A stretch of DNA of 64,000 nt from DYJB01 sp963777165 (GCA_963777165.1 CAVZPO010000012.1:1-64000); one strand, 5' to 3'. Shown: positions 8,852 to 18,276, counted from the stretch's first letter. A program made the numbers and translations. The notes: generated by a model not told the origin, from the sequence alone.

Positions 8852-10228
8852 GTGACCACATCGACGCTGACCGAGAAGCTGACCCGAGCGACCAAGCTGG
8901 CCTACGGCGCCGGCGACCTGGGCGCGGCCATCGCCACTGCCATCAACGGCTTCTTTCTCAACGCCTTCCTGCTCGATGTTGCCGGCCTGCGCCCGGCGAT
9001 GGCGGGCAGCATCTTCCTGATCACCAAGCTGTGGGATGCGGTCAACGACCCGCTGCTCGGCATGTTGAGCGACCGGACGCGGACACGCTGGGGCCGGCGG
9101 CGGCCGTGGCTCTTGTTCGCCGCCATCCCCTTCGGCGTGTTCTTCTTCCTTCAGTGGAATGTCCCGCCGCTGAGCGACGTCGGCAAGTTCTGGTACTACC
9201 TGGTCGTCGCCATCCTGCTGGACACGGCCTTCACTGCCATCAACGTCCCCTATGCCGCGTTGACGCCGGAACTGACCCACGACTACGACGAGCGCACCAG
9301 CCTGTCGTCCTACCGCATGTCCTTCTCGATCCTGGGAGGCGTCCTGGCCGCCTTCTTTCACACCATCATCGTCGGCCTGTTCCCCGAGGTGCGGGTCGGC
9401 TACATGGTCAGCGCCGCGGTCTGGGCGGTGTTCATCACCGTGCCCAGCTGGATCACGTTCGCCTTCACCCGCGAGGTGCACTACAAGGAGGAACGCCCAA
9501 AGGGCCCTGGTTTCATCGAGGGGCTGAAGATCGCCTTTCGCAATCGGGCATTTGTGCTGGTGACGCTGATCTACCTGCTCTCCTGGCTGAGCATCCAATT
9601 CGTGCAGACCAACCTGATTCTGTACGTGCGCTACTGGATGGGCGCCGAGGCGCAATTCGGGCCGCTGATCCTGGCCGTCCAATTCTCGTCGTTCATCTTC
9701 GTGTTGATCTGGACTCGGGTCAGTAAGAGGGTAGGCAAGCAGCGCACCTACTACGTCGGAATGGGTGTGTGGATCGTCGTCTGTCTCGGACTGTTCTTCG
9801 TGCAGCCCGGGCAGCTGTCGTTGTTGTTCATCCTGGCGATCCTGGCCGGCGCCGGCGTGAGCATCGGCTACATCATTCCGTGGAGCATGATCCCCGACGT
9901 CATCGAGCAGGACGAGCTGGAGACCGGTCAGCGGCGCGAGGGTGTCTTCTACGGTTTCTTCGTCTTCATGCAGAAGCTCGGCCTTTCACTAGGGCTGGCG
10001 ATCTCGAACTTCATCCTGGAGGCCGCCGGTTACATCACCCCGGTGCCCGGCGCTCCGGTGCCCGTTCAACCCGCGCCCGTGCTGCTGGCGCTGAGGCTGT
10101 TCGTCAGCTTTGCGCCGGCGGTGGTGCTGCTGATCAGCTTCCTCGCCGTGCGCGCCTATCCGATCACGCGCGAACGTCACGCCGCCATCCGGGCTCAATT
10201 GGCGAAGCCGAAGACGGCCCCCACCTAG
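8852..10228 (+). CDS. GPH-family sugar:cation symporter (MFS superfamily)
   Basis: The 458-residue protein has about 12 hydrophobic segments and the GPH-family signature between helices 2 and 3 (DPLLGMLSDRTRTRWGRRRP). These transporters import glycosides, pentosides or hexuronides with H+ or Na+. AAGGAGA lies 6 bases before the GTG start, which removes the longer upstream frame. The second half keeps SMIPDVIEQDELETGQRREG, typical of the family. No sugar-specific enzyme is adjacent, so the substrate is unknown. Confidence 0.85.
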   Translation: MTTSTLTEKLTRATKLAYGAGDLGAAIATAINGFFLNAFLLDVAGLRPAMAGSIFLITKLWDAVNDPLLGMLSDRTRTRWGRRRPWLLFAAIPFGVFFFLQWNVPPLSDVGKFWYYLVVAILLDTAFTAINVPYAALTPELTHDYDERTSLSSYRMSFSILGGVLAAFFHTIIVGLFPEVRVGYMVSAAVWAVFITVPSWITFAFTREVHYKEERPKGPGFIEGLKIAFRNRAFVLVTLIYLLSWLSIQFVQTNLILYVRYWMGAEAQFGPLILAVQFSSFIFVLIWTRVSKRVGKQRTYYVGMGVWIVVCLGLFFVQPGQLSLLFILAILAGAGVSIGYIIPWSMIPDVIEQDELETGQRREGVFYGFFVFMQKLGLSLGLAISNFILEAAGYITPVPGAPVPVQPAPVLLALRLFVSFAPAVVLLISFLAVRAYPITRERHAAIRAQLAKPKTAPT

Positions 10229-10311
10229 AGCGGCGAACCGCGGGCTCGTCTTGGAGACGAGAAGTCTTGCGCAGGTCGTCTCCGCTGTCCACATCACCGG
10301 TCGCCAATGCA

Positions 10312-10343
10312 GCGCCGCCACCTTGTTCATCCGGTGGCGGCGC
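10312..10343. terminator. Hairpin in intergenic region
   Basis: A perfect 11-bp inverted repeat (GCGCCGCCACC / GGTGGCGGCGC) with a 10-base loop lies about 85 bases after the symporter gene and about 50 bases after the minus-strand small gene ends. It could end either transcript. There is no T-tract. Confidence 0.45.
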
Positions 10344-10390
10344 TCGATTCGGGCTGTCGATCGAGGTGAGTTGGAGCTTGTTCAGGTCTC

Positions 10391-10501
10391 TCAGCGCACC
10401 AGCAGGATCAGCGGTGACGCCAGGCAGGCGCACATGGCCAGCAGCATGAGCAGCGCCACCAGCGAGCAACAGCCCCCACAACATCCGTTCCCGTCACGCA
10501 T
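10391..10501 (-). CDS. 36-residue cysteine-rich single-span membrane peptide
   Basis: A minus-strand frame of 36 codons gives a peptide starting MRDGNGCCGGCCSLV, followed by a hydrophobic stretch (ALLMLLAMCACLASPLILLV) that can span the membrane. A GGAGGG ribosome site stands 4 bases before the ATG, which is the main reason to call it. The CCGGCC N-terminus is striking and could bind metal or form disulfides. I do not recognise the family. The surrounding 10229-10784 region otherwise holds only hairpins. Confidence 0.5.
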   Translation of the reverse strand: MRDGNGCCGGCCSLVALLMLLAMCACLASPLILLVR

Positions 10502-10696
10502 TCTTCCCTCCGTGCGGCCCGGTCCGCCCTCCGGCGCGTGGCCGCGCCCCCGTGCGAAAGTGACCGTCGCCGCATGTTCAGCCTAGTCGACTTGGCGAAT
10601 CCGACCCGGCCATGAAGGTGACGCCCGGCCGACATCGGGTTGTCAGCCTGGCGGCCACGCCGTGAAGGGGGAACAGGGCCCGAGGAGATTCGCGCA

Positions 10697-10736
10697 GGGG
10701 CGAAGCATCCGGGAATTGCTTTGGATGCTTCGCCCC
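10697..10736. repeat. Perfect 14-bp inverted repeat (intergenic hairpin)
   Basis: GGGGCGAAGCATCC and GGATGCTTCGCCCC enclose a 12-base loop, 48 bases downstream of the minus-strand dehydrogenase stop. It may end that transcript; the base-perfect long stem without a T-tract also suits a dispersed intergenic repeat. Confidence 0.6.
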
Positions 10737-10784
10737 ACCCTTACAGACACACGGGGTGCGGTGAGGGGTTCGATGGCCCGGTCG

Positions 10785-11688
10785 CTACCCCTCCAGGAGC
10801 GTCGTCGCCCCCATCGCCTCGAAGACGCCGAGGATGGCCGAGTTGTCCAGGTCGCCCATGCCCATCTGCAGCATCGCCTCATACAGCTGCAGGTTGAGGG
10901 CCGAGAGCGGTAGCGGCATGCCGAACGCCCGCGCCGTCTCCAGGATGATGGCCAGATCCTTGTGCATCATGGATGCCTTGAAACCCGGGCGCCGCTCCCC
11001 GGCGAACAACCGCGGCGGCTTGACGTCCAGCGTCCAGCACTGGGCGGCGCCGCCGCGGATCGCCTCGACGACGCGCCGGGGATCGACGCCGGCCTTGCGC
11101 GCCAGCAGCAGCAGTTCGGACATCGCCACCATCGTCGCCGCGGCCATGATCTGATTGCAGGCCTTGGCCACTTGTCCGGCGCCACTCTCGCCGACGTATG
11201 TGATCGTCTTGCCCATCGACTGGAAGACGGGCAGCACCCGCTCGAAGGCCTCCCGCGGGCCTCCGACCATGATCGCCAGCGTGGCAGCCTTGGCCCCCAC
11301 ATCGCCGCCGGACACCGGCGCGTCCAGCGCCTGCACCCCAACCTCCGCCAGCTGCGCCGCCAGCCGCCGGGCCGTCTCGGGCTTGATCGTGCTGTTGTCT
11401 ACGAACACCATCCCGGGTCGGCCGCCCTGGAGAACCCCTTGGTGTCCGAGCACCACTTGCTCGACATCCGGTGAATCCGGCAGGCTGGTGAAGACAAAGT
11501 CACTCGCCTCGGCCACGCCGCGTGGAGTTCTCGGCCACCTGCGCGCCGAGCGACGCAAGTTCGTCCACCGGCCCTCGGCTCCGCGAATGGACGGTCAGGG
11601 AGTAGCCGGCCTTCAGCAGATTGCCGGCGATCGGCCTGCCCATCAGGCCCAGCCCGATGTACCCGATGCGCGGTTTCTCAGCCTGCAT
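10785..11688 (-). CDS. NAD-binding 3-hydroxyisobutyrate dehydrogenase-family oxidoreductase, frameshifted
   Basis: A beta-hydroxyacid dehydrogenase of the HIBADH family, about 300 residues. The N-terminus has the Rossmann motif GYIGLGLMGRPIAGNLLKAG. The body has the substrate-site string DAPVSGGDVGA and the catalytic lysine in GAGQVAKACNQIM. GGAGGGG precedes the ATG at 11688. The frame breaks at about 11525-11540 (after ...QVAENS); the rest continues as PRGVAEASDFVFTSLPDSPD in another minus-strand frame. Function is expected if the shift is a sequence error. It is the last gene of the lacI-corrinoid protein-dehydrogenase operon, so it probably oxidises a hydroxyacid of the same pathway. Confidence 0.82.
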
Positions 11689-11796
11689 CTCATCCCCTCC
11701 GTGCGAGCGCAAGAGGCTCGCCCGCAAAGCGGGCAGCCCGGCTTGATGGCTGCCCACAAACTACTCGTCCCGACGACCCGCCCGCCAGAATGCTGC

Positions 11797-12429
11797 TTAG
11801 AGGAGGGACTTGGCCAGCGTGACGGCGCGGCTGGCGTCCGGCGCGTAGCCGTCGGCGCCTATCTCCTTGGCAAACGCATCGGTCACGGGCGCTCCGCCGA
11901 TCATCACCTTGACCTGCCCGCGGACGCCCAGGTCTTCCAGGGCCTCCAACGTGGACTTCATGTTCTGCATCGTGGTCGTCAGCAGAGCTGAGAGCCCCAC
12001 CAACTGCGGGCGGTGTATGCGGACGGCCTCCCCGAACTTCTCCGGCCCAACGTCGGTCCCCAGGTCGATGACCTCAAAGCCGGAGCCTTCGAGCATCATG
12101 CCCACCAGGCTCTTGCCGATGTCGTGCAGGTCGCCCTTGACCGTCCCCAGCACGATCTTGCCGGCCGTCGGCACGCCGCTTGAGACCAACAGAGGTTTAA
12201 GCAGGGTCAACCCGGACTGCATCGCCCGCGCGGCAACGAGCATCTCGGGCACGTAGAACTCCTGCCGCTCGAAACGGTCCCCGACTTCCTTCATCGCCCC
12301 GATCAGCGCATCGTTCAGGATCGAAGCGGGCGGGAGTCCGGCCTGCATCGCCTGCTGCACGCCGGACTCCACCGCCGCACGGTTGCCGTTGATCACCTCA
12401 TCGTAGATCGATTGGAGCACTGCATCCAT
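11797..12429 (-). CDS. Corrinoid protein of a methyltransferase system (MtxC type)
   Basis: The 210-residue product is a stand-alone B12-carrying protein: a helical cap domain (residues 1-85) and a cobalamin-binding domain with the cobalt-ligand motif DLHDIG at 100-105, and later GLSALLTTTMQNM and MIGGAPV. The size fits MtaC/MtbC/MttC. It would shuttle the methyl group from an MttB-like enzyme to a second methyltransferase. GGGAGG lies 6 bases before the ATG. It follows lacI by 43 bases on the same strand, so it shares its promoter. It is the only corrinoid protein in the window and must serve one or both MttB homologues. Confidence 0.92.
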   Translation of the reverse strand: MDAVLQSIYDEVINGNRAAVESGVQQAMQAGLPPASILNDALIGAMKEVGDRFERQEFYVPEMLVAARAMQSGLTLLKPLLVSSGVPTAGKIVLGTVKGDLHDIGKSLVGMMLEGSGFEVIDLGTDVGPEKFGEAVRIHRPQLVGLSALLTTTMQNMKSTLEALEDLGVRGQVKVMIGGAPVTDAFAKEIGADGYAPDASRAVTLAKSLL

Positions 12430-12472
12430 ACTTGCCTCCCAGGGGAGTTCGTTGTCCTTCGCCGCAGGGCGT

Positions 12473-13555
12473 TCAAGCCTCCACGGCGGCGGTATCTTCG
12501 GGGTGAGCGTCGCGGTATTGCAGCGGGCCGACGCGCGGACCGGCGGTCGAGCGGCGCAGGACGAATTCGAAGTTGACCTCCATGAACACCGGGGGCCGAT
12601 CGGCGGCCGCGCCGCCAGTGGCGCGCGTCAGCAGCAGATCTACTGCCGCCTCAGCCAGCGCCGTGTAGGCGGTGCTGATAGCGGTGATCGGCGGGACCGA
12701 GAACGAGAACCAGTCGACATCATCGAAGCAGATCAACGACATCTCGTCCGGCACCGAGACGCCGGTCTGGCGCAGGGCGCGAATGACGCCGGGCATGATG
12801 GCGTTGCTGGCGACAAACATCGCCGTCGGAGGGGTGGGCAGGCGGAGCAGCTCACTGGCGGCCATCATGCCCCAGGTGCCGCGGTTGGTGCCGATCTTGA
12901 CCCACGCGTCCTCGGGCTCCAGGTGCGCCTGGCGCATCGCCTCCAGGTAGCCCTGCCAGCGGTCGTGATTGCTCGAGTACATCACGTCGCCGCCAATATA
13001 GGCGATGCGCTCATGCCCCAGGCTGACCAGGTGCTGCGTGGCAGCCTGGCTGCCGGCGCGATCCTCGAAGACCACGGTGTCGATCGGGTCGTTCTTGAGC
13101 CGCCGAACGATGGCCACCGCCGGCGTATGCTGCCCGGCGAGGTACTCCAGGACGTCGGACTCCGCCGCCGAGGGCACCCAGATCAGCCCATCGACGGCCT
13201 GCCCGACCATCTCGACGACGGTCTCCTGTTCGGTGGCGGCATCGTCCCGAGTCGAGGAGAGTAGCAGATGATAACCACGCGCCGCCAGCTGCTGCGAGAT
13301 CGAATCGGCCAGCGAGGTGTAGTAGGCGTTGAGCAGATTGGGGATGATCAACCCAATGCTGTGGGAGACGCGTTGTCGCAAGCCGCGTGCCCGCAGGTTC
13401 GGCTGGTAGTTGAGGGTGCGCGCCGCGTCCGAAATACGCTCTCGCGTCGCCTCGGCCACATAACCGGTCCCGCTCAAGGCACGCGAGGCCGTGGCGATCG
13501 ACGTCTTTGCCAGCGTGGCGACATCCTTCAGGCTCGACCTTCGCGCGTTGGCCAT
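12473..13555 (-). CDS. LacI-family transcriptional regulator
   Basis: The 360-residue protein has an N-terminal helix-turn-helix (SLKDVATLAKTSIATASRAL), a hinge helix around residue 55, and a periplasmic-binding-protein-like ligand domain (SIGLIIPNLLNAYYTSLA, GHERIAYIGGD, CFDDVDWF). Such regulators usually repress sugar or nucleoside catabolic genes and release DNA on inducer binding. Five matching operators occur in this window, one over its own promoter. It heads an operon with the corrinoid protein and a dehydrogenase. The inducer is unknown and is probably the substrate or product of the pathway. Confidence 0.95.
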   Translation of the reverse strand: MANARRSSLKDVATLAKTSIATASRALSGTGYVAEATRERISDAARTLNYQPNLRARGLRQRVSHSIGLIIPNLLNAYYTSLADSISQQLAARGYHLLLSSTRDDAATEQETVVEMVGQAVDGLIWVPSAAESDVLEYLAGQHTPAVAIVRRLKNDPIDTVVFEDRAGSQAATQHLVSLGHERIAYIGGDVMYSSNHDRWQGYLEAMRQAHLEPEDAWVKIGTNRGTWGMMAASELLRLPTPPTAMFVASNAIMPGVIRALRQTGVSVPDEMSLICFDDVDWFSFSVPPITAISTAYTALAEAAVDLLLTRATGGAAADRPPVFMEVNFEFVLRRSTAGPRVGPLQYRDAHPEDTAAVEA

Positions 13556-13736
13556 CGTCCTCTTCCCCCACCGCCGCTCCGGGCGGCGGCCTCCATGGCT
13601 GCGTCCCGAGGAGCTTGACCTTCAATCCCTCAGGCGATGCTCACTTCCCCATCGCTGCGCGCATGCGCACCACCCCAACACCAAACCGGCCCAGGCCGCA
13701 GGTCTGCTCAAGATCAGCCTTGGCGGGTGTCTGGTG

Positions 13737-13781
13737 TGAGAACGTTTCCACCATCCTAGCATCTGTCGCGCAGCATGTCAA
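13737..13781 (-). promoter_or_regulatory. lacI promoter with LacI operator (autoregulation)
   Basis: On the minus strand: -35 TTGACA (13776-13781), a 17-base spacer, -10 TAGGAT (13753-13758), then the operator TGGAAACGTTCTCA (13737-13750) two bases after the -10. A repressor bound there would cover the transcription start. The leader to the lacI ATG is about 190 bases. Confidence 0.8.
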
Positions 13782-14445
13782 CGCCACCGGGCCCACAGCT
13801 ACTCTGAGGATGCGTGTGAGACGGGAGGCTCAGGATCCCTGCAGATCGAGGGAAAACTGACAGCCCCAGCGCCGGCGAGGCGGCCCCGTCGCGAGTGGTG
13901 AATGCCACGCCTCAGGAATCTCGACTTGGGGAGGATGCCCCACAGCTATTCCACGATGCTCGGGCATGGCGCCTGGCGCTTCCCGGGATCAGTCCGGTTT
14001 ATGCCTTCAGGACAGGGTTCCCCCCATTGGATCGCGTTGGGATCCGGTCAGACCGTACCGCCAAGCCCCATTTCCCCCGAGGTCTCCACCCAGAGACAGC
14101 AGGTTCCGCCTTCCTATCCAGGTGAGCTGGCGGGCCAACTTACGACCTATCCCAGCATGTCTGGAGCCGCGCCCAGATTCGCGTGTGCGACCCTAGCGAG
14201 TTCGCACCGGTACACACCCGCCGCAAGAACGGCCCCCCGCCACTTGGTGAGGCGGACCGATCGCATCACACCGTTCGACTTCCATCGCCTCTGGACGCAA
14301 GCGAGGCGCACTCTCGATTCGGACAACCGCATGATCCGCCGTAGGGCATCCTGGTCTTCGATGTGAGGCATGCCAGGGCGACTCGCCTGCCCAGCCACAA
14401 GAACGAATGGGGCCAATCATCACTTGCCCCCCACTGTGCCTGTCC
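13782..14445. other. Intergenic region without recognised gene
   Basis: About 660 bases between the lacI and mttB1 promoters. Open frames exist on both strands, but none has a convincing ribosome site or recognisable product. No hairpin or repeat stood out. Confidence 0.5.
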
Positions 14446-14491
14446 TTGACACGCACCTGCCTCCAGCCTATCATTACTGCAAACGATTACA
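14446..14491 (+). promoter_or_regulatory. mttB1 promoter with LacI operator
   Basis: -35 TTGACA (14446-14451), 17-base spacer, -10 TATCAT (14469-14474), then the operator TGCAAACGATTACA (14478-14491) three bases later. The promoter is near consensus. Transcription would begin about 40 bases before the mttB1 ATG. Confidence 0.85.
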
Positions 14492-14520
14492 CATTTCCCT
14501 GTCCCATTGGAGGACGCGAC

Positions 14521-15987
14521 ATGAAGACCGGCATGCGCGGCGGCTCGCTCAAGATCCTTTCGGATGATGATGCCGAGCGGCTGCACCAGGCGGCGCTCTC
14601 CCTGCTGGCCGACCCGGGGCTGTACAGCGAGTTGGACCTATTCCTCGACATCTTCGCCAAGGGCGGGGCAAGGGTCGACCGGGAGGCACGGACCATCCGC
14701 CTCCCCTCCGAGATGGTGATGGCCGCAATTGGATCGGCGCCCTCCAGCTTCGTCCTGCACGGCCGCCACGACGAAGCCAACAGCCTGCTGCTGGAGCCCG
14801 GCCGTGTCTACTACGGGATGGGTGGAACGTCCGAGCCGCAGTTCTTCGACTATGCGCTCGGGCGCGGCCGCCAGCCCACCAAACAGGACATGGTGGAAAG
14901 CTCGCGCCTGGGGCAGGCACTGCCCAATATCGACTTCGTCCAAACGCTGTGCATGGCGGGCGACCTCCCGACCGGGCAGATCTTCTTCCACGATTTCGAC
15001 GCCATCTTCCGCAACACCAGCAAGCCCACGGTGATCAACGTCCTGGAACGGCCGTTCACGCAGCATTTGCTGGAGATGGCCGCCGCCGCCTCGGGCGGGG
15101 AAGATGCCCTGCGAACATCTCCCAGCGTGCTGGGGATCGTGACGCCGGTCACCCCCCTCAAGATCGCCATCATGAACGAAGGGCTGATCGACGTCGTGCA
15201 GGCCGGCGTTCCGGTCCTTTATTCGCCGGGGCCGCTGATGGGGGCGACCTCGCCGGCGACGGTCGCCGGCACGATCGCGCTGACGATGGCCGAGGTCTTG
15301 TTCGGGGTCGTGCTGACTCAGTTGATCCGGCCGGGAGCGCCGGTCGTGCTCAAGCCCGACACCGACGTCTTCGACATGCGCACGACTCAAGTCACCTACG
15401 GCAGCCCGGAGCAGAACCTGGGCAAGCTGGCCGTGATCCAGTTGGCCCACCGTTACAAGATCCCGATCTACGGATTAGGGGGCGGCGTCGAAGGCAAGAT
15501 GCCCGACGCCGAAGCCGCCGCCGAGGCCGCCATGGAGATGCTGCTCAACGGCCTGGCCGGGATGACGCTTTCCCAGAGCCTGGGGACCTTGTCGTTCGGG
15601 ATGTACGGATCCCAGGAGATGGCGGTCATCTGTGATGAGATCGTCAACTCCATCCGACGCGTCCTGGACGGGATCGTCATCAGCGACGAGACGCTCGCGC
15701 TGGACGTCATCCGCGAAGTCGGTTTCGGCGGCAGCTACCTCCAGCACGACCACACCGTCCGGCACTTCCGCCGTGAGATGTACTTCCCCAAGCTGTTCAA
15801 GCGGCAGAGCATCGACGAGTGGATCGCCGCCGGCGCCAAGATGGCGCATGAGGTCGCTCACGACCGCGTGGTCGAGATCCTGGGCAAGGCTGGGCCGGTG
15901 GCGCTGCCCGCGTCCGCCGACAAGGCGTTGGACGAGGCGCTGAAGCGCGCCGTCGCCTGGGCCGAGAAGCAGTCCACACGGCGCTGA
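14521..15987 (+). CDS. MttB-superfamily (non-pyrrolysine) methylamine:corrinoid methyltransferase 1
   Basis: The 488-residue protein belongs to the trimethylamine methyltransferase family (COG5598 type): SLLADPGLYSE near the N-terminus, IVTPVTPLKIAIMNEGLI, SPGPLMGATSPATVAGTIAL and KMPDAEAAAEAAMEMLLNGL. No in-frame amber codon interrupts it, so it is a non-pyrrolysine member. Characterised relatives demethylate quaternary amines such as glycine betaine, proline betaine or carnitine and pass the methyl to a corrinoid protein. GGAGG lies before the ATG. It is alone on its transcript, under a strong LacI-controlled promoter. The true substrate is not deducible. Confidence 0.9.
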   Translation: MKTGMRGGSLKILSDDDAERLHQAALSLLADPGLYSELDLFLDIFAKGGARVDREARTIRLPSEMVMAAIGSAPSSFVLHGRHDEANSLLLEPGRVYYGMGGTSEPQFFDYALGRGRQPTKQDMVESSRLGQALPNIDFVQTLCMAGDLPTGQIFFHDFDAIFRNTSKPTVINVLERPFTQHLLEMAAAASGGEDALRTSPSVLGIVTPVTPLKIAIMNEGLIDVVQAGVPVLYSPGPLMGATSPATVAGTIALTMAEVLFGVVLTQLIRPGAPVVLKPDTDVFDMRTTQVTYGSPEQNLGKLAVIQLAHRYKIPIYGLGGGVEGKMPDAEAAAEAAMEMLLNGLAGMTLSQSLGTLSFGMYGSQEMAVICDEIVNSIRRVLDGIVISDETLALDVIREVGFGGSYLQHDHTVRHFRREMYFPKLFKRQSIDEWIAAGAKMAHEVAHDRVVEILGKAGPVALPASADKALDEALKRAVAWAEKQSTRR

Positions 15988-16115
15988 AGGACGACCCGCC
16001 TGGCGACCTGAACTTCACGGATCGAGATGCGAACGGCACGAGCGCCGAGCACCCTTCGGCGTCGCCCCTCTCCAGACTCCCCAGGCTCGAAACAGGAAAG
16101 CCCCTGCGCGTCCGG

Positions 16116-17309
16116 TCAGACGGCGTGCTGCTCGACCCGCCGGGCGATCGCCTCGACGCGTTCGATGACGCTGTTGCCCATCACCATGTCCCCCACCCCA
16201 AGGATGATCGGGGCGCCCCCAATTCGCTCCAACAGGTGATCGATCCAGGCCTCGAATTCGCCATAGGGTGTGCGCGCCTCGAGGATCGGGGAAGGGATCC
16301 CGCCCCAGATCAGGGGGCCGTCGCGCCAGGCCTCCCAGACATCGTCGAAGCTCATCGAGGTCAGCGGGAACGGAGAGATGGACTCGCACACATCGAGGCC
16401 CGACTCCCGCAGCAGCCCCAGCAGGGGTTTGACGTCGCCGTCGGTGTGGCTCCCCACCCGCTTGCCTTGCCGGTGCAGAACCTCGCAGTAGCCCTGGTAC
16501 GCGTCCAGGCAGTACGTGTGGAACAGCTTCGGGTTGGTCATCGCCCCATGCAGGTTGTCGGGGAACTCGACGTAGCGCACGGAGAAATCCGCCAGACCGG
16601 CGAGGATCTGCTGCAGCTGTTCATCCAATGCGGCGAGCAGTCGCTCGACGGCGGGGCGATCGTCATGGAGCGCGTAGAACAGCGGCGCCTCGCCCAGGTA
16701 CTCCAGCAGCACCTGCTGGAACGGAATGCGGTGGATGAGCGGCACAACGTAGCCGTCTCCGCCGAGGATGGCTTCCTCATCCGCCACGCGCTCGAACTCC
16801 GGCACGAATTCGGCGTGCTCGATGATCCAACTCGCCGTAACGTAGTCTGCCGGCTCCTTGATCAGGTGTTCCTTCAAGTAGGGAGCCGTGCCGCTGGCGA
16901 CCCCTTCGGGCAAGAGCTCCTGGCTCAGGCGCAGCTTGCCGACGGGTGTGCGCAGTTCGGTGGCCGTGATCCCCGGCTTGTCCGTTGGGACCATGTCCCA
17001 CATCCCGGGAAACTCGAGGACGATCGGGTCCGACTCCCGGACCTGCTGTTCGCCGTTGAAAGTGGAGACGACCTCCACGCCGCGCAAGCGCAAGGCGTAG
17101 GGGACGACGAAGCGCTGCTGACCCATGCCCACGGCGCGGTGGACGTCGATGAGCGACAGCCCCGCAAAACGTTCCGGCAGACTCCGTGCACGGAGGTGGG
17201 TGGCGTGCCAGGCTTCCAGGCGATCAAGGAACGGCAGCCGGTCGACCGGACGACCGTCAAGGATGGCCAGAACGCGCTCGCGGGTGGACATGCGCGGGGG
17301 TGGGGTCAT
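16116..17309 (-). CDS. Uroporphyrinogen decarboxylase (URO-D)-family protein, candidate methyltransferase
   Basis: The 397-residue protein has URO-D/MtaA-like features: an N-terminal STRERVLAILDGRPVDRLPF, a central LIHRIPFQQVLLEYLGE, then GSHTDGDVKPLLGLLRESG near residue 286 and WGGIPSPIL. In MtaA-type enzymes the corresponding zinc site begins HxC; here it reads HTD, so zinc-thiolate chemistry as in MtaA is doubtful. True heme-pathway HemE is also unlikely given the context. It is the last gene of the ABC importer operon. I infer a role in moving methyl groups from the corrinoid protein, or in demethylation itself. The start at 17309 follows a GGAAGG site. Confidence 0.78.
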   Translation of the reverse strand: MTPPPRMSTRERVLAILDGRPVDRLPFLDRLEAWHATHLRARSLPERFAGLSLIDVHRAVGMGQQRFVVPYALRLRGVEVVSTFNGEQQVRESDPIVLEFPGMWDMVPTDKPGITATELRTPVGKLRLSQELLPEGVASGTAPYLKEHLIKEPADYVTASWIIEHAEFVPEFERVADEEAILGGDGYVVPLIHRIPFQQVLLEYLGEAPLFYALHDDRPAVERLLAALDEQLQQILAGLADFSVRYVEFPDNLHGAMTNPKLFHTYCLDAYQGYCEVLHRQGKRVGSHTDGDVKPLLGLLRESGLDVCESISPFPLTSMSFDDVWEAWRDGPLIWGGIPSPILEARTPYGEFEAWIDHLLERIGGAPIILGVGDMVMGNSVIERVEAIARRVEQHAV

Positions 17310-17436
17310 CAGTGCGCCTTCCAATCGCCCAGGAGCGAGCCGAGCGTGCGGGGACCCGTGCCCGCCGGCACTGTCTGTGGCGGCCGGGACGAGGCGCACG
17401 TCGAACACGGGCCCGCCCGCGGCCCGGTCAAACGGC

Positions 17437-18222
17437 CTACTTGACCGCCCCGCCGATCAGGCCGCGGATGAAGTACCGCTGGCCGAAGATGTACAGCACC
17501 ACGATCGGAATCGTCGCCACCAGCAGCCCGGCCATCGTCGCCGGGATGTCGACGTAGATGCGCGAACGCATCGAGGCGATGCCCACCATGAGCGTCTTCA
17601 TCTCATCGCGCTGCAGGAAGATCAAGGCGATCAGCAGCTCGTTCCAGACCCACAGGGCGTTGACCACCACCAAGGTGATGACCGCCGGCGCCGAGAGCGG
17701 CATCAGGATGCGCGTGAACACACCGAGATTGGAGCAGCCATCGATCCGGGCCGCATCCACGATCTCGTGCGGGATGGTCTGGAAGAAGTTGGTCATCATG
17801 TAGATCGAAAAGGGCAGGAGCAGGCCGATGTAGATCAGGATGGCGCCCTGATAGGTGTTGACCAGCTTGAAGCGCACCATGGTCACGAAGAGCGGGACGA
17901 CCATGACGACCGGAGGGACGACCATCAGCGAGAGCATCAAGTTGAACAGCGTGCGCTTGCCGGGAAACTGCATTCGGGCGAAGGCATACGCCGCCAGGCA
18001 GGCGATCACCAGGGAGACCGTCACGGCGCCCACCGTCAGAATGGCGCTGTTGGCGAAGCGGGTGAGAAACTTCTCGCCGGCGAACGCGGTCTGGAAGTTG
18101 TCGAGGATGGGATGGAGCGGCAGGTTGAACTTGTTTGCCAGGTAGTCGGTCTTGCTCTTGAGCGCCGACACCAGCATGAAGTAGACCGGGAACAGCGACA
18201 GCAGCGTGAAGAACAAGACCAC
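17437..18222 (-). CDS. ABC transporter permease, CUT1 sugar type (MalG-like)
   Basis: About 262 residues with six hydrophobic segments and the ATPase-docking EAA loop (EIVDAARIDGCSNLGVFTRI), as in MalG-type inner permeases of carbohydrate importers. The family's N-terminal RRLQRLPGRLARQL stretch precedes 18222 in the same frame, yet the best start, an ATG at 18277 overlapping the stop of the first permease, is in a different frame. A one-base shift near 18270 probably hides the true start. The GTG at 18222 is only the first in-frame start. Confidence 0.88.
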   Translation of the reverse strand: MVLFFTLLSLFPVYFMLVSALKSKTDYLANKFNLPLHPILDNFQTAFAGEKFLTRFANSAILTVGAVTVSLVIACLAAYAFARMQFPGKRTLFNLMLSLMVVPPVVMVVPLFVTMVRFKLVNTYQGAILIYIGLLLPFSIYMMTNFFQTIPHEIVDAARIDGCSNLGVFTRILMPLSAPAVITLVVVNALWVWNELLIALIFLQRDEMKTLMVGIASMRSRIYVDIPATMAGLLVATIPIVVLYIFGQRYFIRGLIGGAVK

Positions 18223-18276
18223 CAGCTGCCGGGCCAGGCGACCCGGCAGGCGCTGCAGCCGCCGCAGGACTCGGCA

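Noticed and set aside
6620..9682. Long minus-strand open frame of about 1000 codons over the patatin and symporter genes
   Set aside because: A GC-rich antisense shadow; the plus-strand frames hold all family motifs and ribosome sites.
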